Positions 1 to 5,270 of a stretch of DNA of 5,950 bases are shown piece after piece. The notes beneath the pieces were generated by a model. The model ran no database searches. It was not told the origin of the DNA and saw only the letters and a list, made by a program, of their open reading frames with translations. Positions within the stretch are counted from its first letter, which is position 1. The number at the start of each line of letters is the position of its first letter. Source of the stretch: an uncultured Oscillospiraceae bacterium (GTDB taxonomy: Bacteria > Bacillota > Clostridia > Oscillospirales > Oscillospiraceae); assembly GCA_934668295.1 (NCBI GenBank), contig CAKUND010000108.1, positions 1-5,950 of the forward strand, written 5' to 3'. Both the position numbers and the translations under genes were made by a program.

Positions 1-1590
1 GCCTCCATCCGCAAGGTGGAAGCGGCCCGCGAAGAAAACGCGAAGCTGGACCCCCGCCGCATGACGGCGGAGGAAAAAGAGACGCTGCTCAAAAAATTCC
101 ATCCCGACTACCGCGCCGAGCAGTTTACCGAGCTGCGCTTCGGCCCCAACAAGGGGCAGAAGGTCCCGCTGGAGCTGGCGGAGCTGCTGGAGGGCGAATC
201 GCGCATTCTGCATGAGACATTCGACCTGACGAAGCCCGACTATGAGACGGACGTTCTCATCATCGGCGGCGGCGGCGCGGGCTGCTCCGCAGCCATTGAG
301 GCCGACAAGGCGGGCGTGAAGGTCATGGTCGTCACGAAGCTCCGCATGGGCGACGCGAACACCATGATGGCCGAGGGTGGCATTCAGGCTGCCGACAAGC
401 CGAACGACTCCCCCGCCCAGCACTTCCTTGACGCCTACGGCGGCGGACATTTTGCCGCGCAGAAGGATCTTCTGTATAAGCTCGTCATGGACGCGCCGGA
501 GGCCATCCAGTGGCTGTCCGGACTCGGCGTGGAGTTTGACAAGGCGCCCGACGGCACCATGATCACCACCCACGGCGGCGGCACGTCCCGCAAGCGTATG
601 CACGCAGCCAAGGACTATTCCGGCGCGGAGATCATGCGCACGCTGCGCGACGAGGTTCTGAACCGGGGCATTCCCGTCGTCGACTTTACCTCTGCTGTCG
701 AGCTCATCAAGGATGAAAACGGCCATTGCGCGGGCGCGGTCCTGCTGAACATGGAGACGAAGGAGCTGCTGGTCGCGAAGGCGAAGACCGTCATTCTCGC
801 CACCGGCGGCGCAGGACGGCTCCACTATCAGGGCTTCCCCACCTCCAACCACTACGGTGCGACCGCCGACGGCCTCGTCCTCGGCTACCGCGCTGGCGCG
901 AAGCTCCTGTACCCCGACACGCTGCAGTACCATCCCACGGGCGCGGCTTATCCCGCGCAGATCTACGGCGCGCTGGTCACGGAAAAGGTGCGCTCTGTCG
1001 GCGCGATGCTCGTGAACGCGGACGGCGAGGTGTTTATGAACCCGCTCGAAACGCGCGACGTAGCCGCGGCCTCCATCATCCGTGAGTGCACCGAGCGCGG
1101 CAAGGGCGTCAAGACCCCCGCCGGGCAGGCGGTCTGGCTCGACACGCCGATGATCGAGCTCAAAAACGGCGCGGGCACGATTGAAAAGCGCATCCCGGCC
1201 ATGATGCGTATGTTCGCAAAGCACGGCATCGATATCCGCAAGGAGCCGATCCTGGTCTATCCGACGCTGCACTATCAGAACGGCGGTCTGCACATCACGG
1301 CGGACGGCCAGACGGATGTGGAAAACCTGTTTGCCGCAGGCGAGGTCGTGGGCGGTATCCACGGGCGCAACCGCCTGATGGGCAACAGCCTGCTCGACGT
1401 CATCGTCTTTGGCCGCAACGCGGGCCAGCATGCAGCCGAGAAGGCAAAATCCGTGACCGTCGGCGCGCTGACTCTGGGCCACGTGGCCGCGTTTGAGACG
1501 GAAAAGCAGCAGGCCGGCGTGACGGATCACCGTCTTTCCCCGCAGCTGCTGCCGGATTACGCCAGAAAGATCCATCCCGCAGAAAAATAA
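1..1590 (+). CDS. Fumarate reductase/succinate dehydrogenase-type flavoprotein (5' partial)
   Basis: FAD-dependent oxidoreductase of the FrdA/SdhA/NadB superfamily, expected to interconvert fumarate and succinate in the cytoplasm. Residue numbers count the GTG at 16 as 1. The Rossmann FAD-binding motif GGGGAG lies at 84-89. The substrate residues known from fumarate reductases are all recognisable: His306 (YHPTG), Thr322-Glu323-Arg326 (VTEKVR), Arg347 (ETRD, the proton-donating arginine), His419 (LHY) and Arg453 (GRNRL). The reading frame is open back to base 1 (ASIRK precedes the GTG), and the GTG has no ribosome binding site, so the true start is upstream of the window. Oddities: the histidine that carries covalent FAD in FrdA/SdhA is replaced by Asn115 (DANTMMAEGG); at least 78 residues precede the FAD domain; and only about 54 residues follow FGRNAG, so the usual C-terminal flavoprotein domain is essentially absent. 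It ends 23 bases before the exchanger gene. The flavoprotein family is certain; fumarate reduction as the reaction is inferred. Confidence 0.9.
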   Translation, partial: ASIRKVEAAREENAKLDPRRMTAEEKETLLKKFHPDYRAEQFTELRFGPNKGQKVPLELAELLEGESRILHETFDLTKPDYETDVLIIGGGGAGCSAAIEADKAGVKVMVVTKLRMGDANTMMAEGGIQAADKPNDSPAQHFLDAYGGGHFAAQKDLLYKLVMDAPEAIQWLSGLGVEFDKAPDGTMITTHGGGTSRKRMHAAKDYSGAEIMRTLRDEVLNRGIPVVDFTSAVELIKDENGHCAGAVLLNMETKELLVAKAKTVILATGGAGRLHYQGFPTSNHYGATADGLVLGYRAGAKLLYPDTLQYHPTGAAYPAQIYGALVTEKVRSVGAMLVNADGEVFMNPLETRDVAAASIIRECTERGKGVKTPAGQAVWLDTPMIELKNGAGTIEKRIPAMMRMFAKHGIDIRKEPILVYPTLHYQNGGLHITADGQTDVENLFAAGEVVGGIHGRNRLMGNSLLDVIVFGRNAGQHAAEKAKSVTVGALTLGHVAAFETEKQQAGVTDHRLSPQLLPDYARKIHPAEK

Positions 1591-1613
1591 GGAGAAAAAA
1601 GAGGAGAAAAGAG

Positions 1614-2825
1614 ATGAGTGCAACCATCAACGCCGCGAGTTTCCTGATGCTTTCCGTATTCGGGATCGCGGCAGTCGGGTATCTGCTTGGGCGCATCACC
1701 ATCAAGGGCATCAGCCTCGGCACGGCGGGCGTTTTCGTGATCGCGCTGATCTACGGCGCGTTCTTCGGGACGCACTTCAATTCCAAATTCGTCATTGAGG
1801 AGATCAACTACGCCTCGCAGGCGCTGAAGATCATCGAAAATCTGGGCCTTGTGTTCTTCGTGACCTCGGTCGGCTTTATCGCGGGCCCGAACTTCTTTAA
1901 GAACATGAAGCACAACTTTAAGTCCTACGTGCTGCTCGGCGTCGTGATCATTCTCTCCGGCGGCATTACGGCGGTTCTGTGTCTGCTCGTCGGCCGGACG
2001 ATCGAAGCCGGGCAGCCGGGCTATGACCCGAACCAGCTCACGGCCATGATCTCCGGCCTGCTCGCCGGCAGCCTGACCTCGACGCCGGCGTTCTCGGCCA
2101 CCAAGGAGGCCGTCGCCGCGCAGTATCAGGACGCTGTCACGGTCGGCTACGGCATTGCGTATCTGTTCGGCGTCATCGGCGTCGTGCTGTTCGTGCAGCT
2201 GATGCCGCGCGTCGTGCACGCGGATCTGGACGAGGAGCGCCGGAAGATCACGCATGTGGAGACCTGCGACGTCGCAAAATTCAAGGGAAAGCTGCTGGAA
2301 TTTGACGATTTCGGCTTCACGCCCTTCGCCGTCGCGGCCGTGTTCGGTATTCTGCTGGGCTCGGTGAAGTTCTTCAACTTCTTTTCGCTCACCACGACGG
2401 GCGGCGCGCTGCTCGTCTCGCTGGTGTTCGGGCACTTCGGCCACATCGGCCGGGCCGATCTCATGCCGAGTCAGAAGGTGCTCGAAACGTTCCGGGAGCT
2501 CGGTCTTATGGTCTTCCTCATCGGCGCAGGCGTCTCCGGCGGCATGAGCTTTGTACGGTATTTTAAGCCCATCTACTTCGTCTACGGCATTTTCATGACG
2601 CTCCTGCCGATGATCGTGGGCTATGTCGTGGCGAAGCATCTATTGAAGATGAACCTGCTGAACATTCTCGGCTCCATCACCGGCGGCATGACCTCCACGC
2701 CCGCCCTCGGCACGCTCATCCACGTCGCCGGGACGAGCAACGTCGCCTCCGCCTACGCCGCGACCTACCCCATCGCCCTGATCGCAGTCGTCCTTGTCTC
2801 TCAGCTGCTTGTACGGCTGTTTTAA
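1614..2825 (+). CDS. AspT/YidE/YbjL-family membrane exchanger, probable dicarboxylate (succinate/aspartate) transporter
   Basis: Intact 403-residue integral membrane protein with about 10-12 hydrophobic segments arranged as two related halves (roughly 1-200 and 234-403). A short charged linker (about 203-233, ADLDEERRKITH onward) joins them. Each half carries the same TSTPA signature: AGSLTSTPAF at 151-160 and GGMTSTPALG at 357-366. This is the duplicated-domain architecture of the aspartate:alanine exchanger family. Known members include AspT (aspartate/alanine exchange) and the Corynebacterium glutamicum succinate exporter SucE. Unlike the longer members (over 500 residues), it has no TrkA-C/RCK-like regulatory domains between the halves. 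The start at 1614 is supported by GAGGAG at 1601-1606, seven bases upstream. It lies 23 bases behind the fumarate-reductase-like gene with no terminator between, so co-transcription is likely. A role in exporting succinate or exchanging fumarate/aspartate for succinate is inference from family and neighbour; the actual substrate is unknown. Confidence 0.88.
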   Translation: MSATINAASFLMLSVFGIAAVGYLLGRITIKGISLGTAGVFVIALIYGAFFGTHFNSKFVIEEINYASQALKIIENLGLVFFVTSVGFIAGPNFFKNMKHNFKSYVLLGVVIILSGGITAVLCLLVGRTIEAGQPGYDPNQLTAMISGLLAGSLTSTPAFSATKEAVAAQYQDAVTVGYGIAYLFGVIGVVLFVQLMPRVVHADLDEERRKITHVETCDVAKFKGKLLEFDDFGFTPFAVAAVFGILLGSVKFFNFFSLTTTGGALLVSLVFGHFGHIGRADLMPSQKVLETFRELGLMVFLIGAGVSGGMSFVRYFKPIYFVYGIFMTLLPMIVGYVVAKHLLKMNLLNILGSITGGMTSTPALGTLIHVAGTSNVASAYAATYPIALIAVVLVSQLLVRLF

Positions 2826-2841
2826 CGCGCAACAGCGCACA

Positions 2842-2875
2842 AAAAGGCTCCCCCTGGTCACAAGGGGAGCCTTTT
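2842..2875. terminator. Bidirectional Rho-independent terminator between convergent genes
   Basis: Perfect 12-bp inverted repeat: AAAAGGCTCCCC at 2842-2853 and GGGGAGCCTTTT at 2864-2875, with a 10-base loop. The A-rich left and T-rich right ends give a U-tract on either strand, so it can end the exchanger transcript (+), 17 bases past its stop, and the DUF1275 transcript (-). Confidence 0.85.
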
Positions 2876-2887
2876 ACGCGTTCTCGT

Positions 2888-2917
2888 AGCCGCCTCTCCC
2901 TTTGCAGAGAGGGGGCT
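2888..2917. repeat. Second imperfect hairpin, possible intergenic repeat remnant
   Basis: AGCC (2888-2891) and CCTCTC (2893-2898) pair with GAGAGG (2907-2912) and GGCT (2914-2917), with one G/G mismatch and an 8-base loop CCTTTGCA. No clear U-tract follows on either strand, so it is not a good terminator by itself. It sits just past the DUF1275 stop codon. The motif (CTCTCC plus TTTGCAGAG) resembles dispersed intergenic hairpins I associate with Faecalibacterium-like genomes; that link is from memory and unverified. Confidence 0.5.
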
Positions 2918-2924
2918 TTCACGT

Positions 2925-3605
2925 TTATTTTTTCTGGTCGTCGCGGATGAACATGAGGATGAAGCTGACGAGCAGCAGTCCGCAGCAGACCCAGATGGCG
3001 CGGATGTCGGTGAACTCCGTCACGAGACTGCCGAGCCCTGCGCCGGCGGCAAAGACGAGAATGACGCCGAAATAAGTCTTTGCCGCGTCGAGCGACGCGC
3101 GGCTGCGGCTGTGCAGGTATTCCCCCAGCGCCTCCGCCGCGCTGCGGAGATTGCCGATGCACATGGTGCTGGCGTAGACATGGCCGTGGATCTTATGGAA
3201 GGTATGCACCTGCATGGCGCACACGAACGAGACAAGCGCGTTTGCCAGCGGGTCGAGCGCGTGCGGCAGGAAGCCGACGGCGCACAAAAACACGATCTCC
3301 TGCAATAACACCAGCTGCCGCCAGTGCAGCTGCCGGAAATTACGGAAGCGCATGTGGATGAATTCCGCTGCCATTGTCCCAAGCACGAAGGACAAAATCG
3401 GAATGAGATATTTCAGGCACACGGCCCAGTCGCCGCGCAGAAGCGCTGCGCTCAGAAGCACAATGTTGCCGGTCTGCGCGTTGGCAAAGACCTGTCCGCG
3501 GCTGATGTAGGTATACGCGTCCTGAAAGCCGCCGGAGAGCGTCACAAAGACCGCCGCGCGGAAGGTATCGGACATCTGCCCGTGAAAATGATGACTGTGC
3601 TGCAT
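2925..3605 (-). CDS. YoaK/DUF1275 family membrane protein
   Basis: A 226-residue integral membrane protein of the YoaK (DUF1275) family, whose biochemical function is not established. The family signature is clear near the N-terminus: SGGFQDAYTYISRGQVFANAQTGN at about 24-47. About six hydrophobic segments follow, near 17-31, 45-56, 64-81, 98-116, 120-136, 177-196 and 201-220 (some may be re-entrant or short). The protein ends in a charged tail RDDQKK. The length is normal for the family and there is no frameshift. The N-terminus is unusually histidine-rich (MQHSHHFHG: His 3, 5, 6 and 8). The start at 3605 is supported by GAGGT at 3611-3615 (minus strand), five bases upstream. It is a single-gene unit, convergent with the exchanger gene and divergent from the broken MATE gene, with a good promoter of its own at 3659-3687. 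Confidence 0.88.
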   Translation of the reverse strand: MQHSHHFHGQMSDTFRAAVFVTLSGGFQDAYTYISRGQVFANAQTGNIVLLSAALLRGDWAVCLKYLIPILSFVLGTMAAEFIHMRFRNFRQLHWRQLVLLQEIVFLCAVGFLPHALDPLANALVSFVCAMQVHTFHKIHGHVYASTMCIGNLRSAAEALGEYLHSRSRASLDAAKTYFGVILVFAAGAGLGSLVTEFTDIRAIWVCCGLLLVSFILMFIRDDQKK

Positions 3606-3658
3606 ACCGCACCTCGCTTGAGAGATACTCGCGCCAGGACCCGGCGCAAACGCCCCAT

Positions 3659-3687
3659 ATTATATGCGATAACCCGAAAAAAGTAAA
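3659..3687 (-). promoter_or_regulatory. Sigma-70-type promoter for the DUF1275 gene
   Basis: On the minus strand, -35 TTTACT (3687-3682) and a perfect -10 TATAAT (3664-3659) are separated by 17 bases. Transcription would start near 3652, leaving a leader of roughly 47 bases before the ATG. It lies back-to-back with the plus-strand promoter: the two -35 boxes are 19 bases apart, and no operator-like dyad overlaps this one. Confidence 0.7.
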
Positions 3688-3706
3688 CCCTTTCTGCAGA
3701 AACCGC

Positions 3707-3737
3707 TTGACTTTGCAGCTGTTGCAAAGTTTATAAT
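3707..3737 (+). promoter_or_regulatory. MerR-type promoter with 19-bp spacer for the MATE gene
   Basis: -35 TTGACT at 3707-3712 and a perfect -10 TATAAT at 3732-3737 are separated by 19 bases, too long for efficient unaided RNA polymerase binding. Over-long 19-20 bp spacers holding a dyad are the known hallmark of promoters activated by MerR-family proteins, which distort the DNA to realign the two boxes. Transcription would start near 3744, giving a short leader of about 18 bases. The MATE ribosome binding site GGAGGG is at 3748-3753. Confidence 0.78.
3710..3730. promoter_or_regulatory. Probable MerR-family operator (perfect inverted repeat)
   Basis: ACTTTGCA at 3710-3717 and TGCAAAGT at 3723-3730 form a perfect 8-bp inverted repeat around a 5-base centre. 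It sits almost exactly within the spacer between the -35 and -10 boxes, where a MerR dimer binds. A fragment of a MerR-type effector domain lies downstream at 4895-5170, which fits an originally self-contained regulator-pump module. Binding itself is inferred. Confidence 0.72.
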
Positions 3738-3761
3738 GCAGCAAAAGGGAGGGACAGTCTC

Positions 3762-4892
3762 ATGGAGCTGGATCTGACAAGAGGAAGCGTTTTAAAAAAT
3801 GTCGTACGGTTTTCGCTGCCGTATCTGTTGTCCTATTTTCTGCAGACGCTTTACGGCATGGCAGATCTGTTCATCATCGGACAGTATGCGGGCGTGGAGA
3901 CGACGACGGCGGTGTCTGTCGGCTCGCAGGTGATGCACATGCTGACAGTGATGATCGTGGGGCTTGCGATGGGCACGACGGTATCCATCGCGCAGACCGT
4001 AGGCGAAAAAGATCATGCGCGCACAGCCGCCGCGGCCGGCAGCACCGTGACGCTTTTCATGTCGCTGTCCGTGCTGCTGACGGGGCTGCTGCTTTTGCTG
4101 CGCGGGCCGATCGTCTCGGCTATGTCCACGCCGGAGGAGGCGGTGTCCGGCGCGCTGCGCTATCTTACGATCTGCTTTCTTGGCATTCCGTTCATCACGG
4201 CGTATAATACCCTCAGCTCCATCTTTCGGGGGATGGGCGATTCCAAAAGCCCCATGTATTTATTCTGATCGCGTGTCTGGCGAATATCGCGCTGGATTAC
4301 CTGTTCATGGGCGCGCTGCATATGGGCCCGGCCGGCGCCGCGCTCGGCACGACGCTTTCGCAGGCGATCAGCGTGGCCGTCTCGCTTGCGGTCATTGTCA
4401 GACGGCGGCTTTTGCGCATCGGGGCCGGGGATCTGCGCCCGGCGCGCAGAACATTGGCGCGGGCAAGCCGGAGCGCGCAAAGAAGACGTTTTCTGCGCGA
4501 TCGCGCTTGCCTGCGGCTTCGGCGCGGTCGTCGTCGCGCTCGTGCAGGTGATCGCGGAGCCGGTGGTCGGGCGGTTCACGCCGGACGCGGCGGTCACGCT
4601 GGCGGGCGGGCAGTATCGGTATATCTGGGACAGCTTCTTTGCATGCGTCCAGTTCAGCTTCAGCGGCTATTTCTGTGCCTGCGGGCGCTCGGGACTGTCG
4701 TTCCTGCACAATTTCCTGTCCATCGTGCTCGCCCGCATTCCGGGGGCCTGCGCCGCCTCGCGGCTGTTTGCGCAGACGCTTCTGCCGATGGGGCTTGCAA
4801 ACGCGGCAGGGTCGCTGTTTTCGATCCTTGTGTGTGTCTGCGCTTATCTGATTCTGACGCGGCGGCGGGAGCCGCGTCTACAGGAGGACTGA
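3762..4892 (+). pseudogene. MATE family multidrug/Na+ antiporter, degraded (two frameshifts plus internal deletion)
   Basis: Remnant of a 12-helix MATE efflux pump, which would export drugs or metabolites using an ion gradient. The N-terminal 168 codons read cleanly from ATG 3762 (GGAGGG at 3748-3753): MELDLTRGSVLKNVVRFSLP, then helices 1 to about 5, ending SKSPMYLF and a stop at 4266-4268. The protein clearly continues one frame over from 4262 (ILIACLANIALDYLFMGALH) to DLRP near 4441. It then jumps to GAQNIGAGKPERAKKTF (4441-4491, third frame) and returns to the first frame from 4494 (CAIALACGFG) to the stop at 4890-4892. Both frame changes flanking the deletion fit single missing bases beside T-runs. 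The jump at about 4440 lacks roughly 60-65 codons usual in the family (about helices 7-8). About 377 codons' worth of DNA remains, against a typical ~450. The product is non-functional unless the assembly is wrong. Confidence 0.88.
4882..4887 (+). promoter_or_regulatory. Strong ribosome binding site, probably of the lost MerR gene
   Basis: A perfect AGGAGG lies in the last codons of the MATE frame. The ATG that opens the MerR fragment at 4910 is 22 bases away, too far for normal use. The codon in frame with the fragment at the right distance (7 bases) is ATA at 4895. This suggests the site once served a translationally coupled regulator gene whose true start has been deleted or mutated. Confidence 0.45.
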
Positions 4893-4894
4893 AT

Positions 4895-5170
4895 ATACAG
4901 TATGACGGGATGTTCCTTGTACTCGAAAAGGAGGATGCGTTCGAGGGCGACGTGACGGAGCTGGGGCGGAGCCTGTGCGTGCGCGTCCGCTTCCGGGGCA
5001 GCCATCTGCAGTCGCCGGAGCAGTATGCGCGGCTGCTTGCATACACCGAAGCGCACGGCTTGACCCCGGCGGGCTTTTCCCGAGAGATCACGCTGGTCAA
5101 CTACGGTCTGACGAGTGACCCCGAAAAATTCGTGACCGAGATCACCATCCCGGTACGTCCTGCCGGATAA
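4895..5170 (+). pseudogene. MerR-family regulator, C-terminal effector-domain remnant
   Basis: The open frame from the first ATG (4910) gives 86 residues that resemble the C-terminal end of GyrI-like effector-binding domains of MerR regulators: FRGSHLQSPEQYARLLAYTEAHG, then SREITLVNYGLTSDPEKFVTEITIPV. In intact relatives this follows an N-terminal winged-helix HTH (about 70 residues), a coiled coil and the first half of the effector domain, for about 250-280 residues in total. None of that is found upstream; the preceding DNA is MATE coding sequence. The gene has therefore lost about two thirds of its 5' end. It could not bind DNA, and half an effector domain is unlikely to fold well. It lies 3 bases after the MATE stop in the same orientation, so the original operon was probably MATE then merR, driven by the MerR-type promoter at 3707-3737. 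The family call rests on recognised motifs, not a search. Confidence 0.75.
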
Positions 5171-5184
5171 GCGGAAGTTTTTTT
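5160..5184 (+). terminator. Weak candidate Rho-independent terminator after the MerR remnant
   Basis: CTGCCG (5160-5165) can pair with CGGAAG (5172-5177) with one G/A mismatch around a 6-base loop, followed directly by seven T residues (5178-5184). The stem is short and overlaps the stop codon of the remnant, so function is uncertain, but the position and T-run are right. Confidence 0.4.
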
Positions 5185-5194
5185 GCCGGGGGTG

Positions 5195-5223
5195 TTGTTT
5201 TATGCCGTGTTTCGTTGTATACT
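5195..5223 (+). promoter_or_regulatory. Candidate promoter for pta
   Basis: TTGTTT (5195-5200) and TATACT (5218-5223) are spaced by 17 bases. The -10 box is good and the -35 box weak. Transcription would start near 5230, giving a leader of about 40 bases. That leader holds a small GCGG-AAAAA-CCGC hairpin (5239-5251) just upstream of the ribosome binding site. Confidence 0.55.
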
Positions 5224-5270
5224 GGAAGCCAGATAACAGCGGAAAAACCGCATAATGGAGGTAATATACC

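Noticed and set aside
16..18. GTG as the start of the flavoprotein gene
   Set aside because: No ribosome binding site precedes it, and the frame is open to the window edge with plausible coding sequence, so the gene starts upstream.
1557..2639. Long 360-residue open frame on the minus strand opposite the exchanger gene
   Set aside because: Its product is low-complexity and rich in His, Asp, Glu and Arg. It is antisense to a clear membrane protein in GC-rich DNA, so it is a codon-bias shadow.
2716..3162. Minus-strand 148-residue frame spanning the intergenic gap and DUF1275 gene
   Set aside because: Arg-rich composition, and it overlaps the true DUF1275 frame and the terminator hairpin; no family resemblance.
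4902..4904. ATG at 4902 as a start behind the AGGAGG site
   Set aside because: It is out of frame with the effector-domain sequence and gives a short meaningless peptide.
4307..5170. A single 287-residue plus-strand open frame joining part of the MATE gene to the MerR remnant
   Set aside because: Only its first part (to about 4441) and last part (from 4895) are in true coding frame; the Arg/Ala-rich middle is out-of-frame MATE sequence. It is an accidental read-through, not a designed fusion, and its ATG lacks a ribosome binding site.
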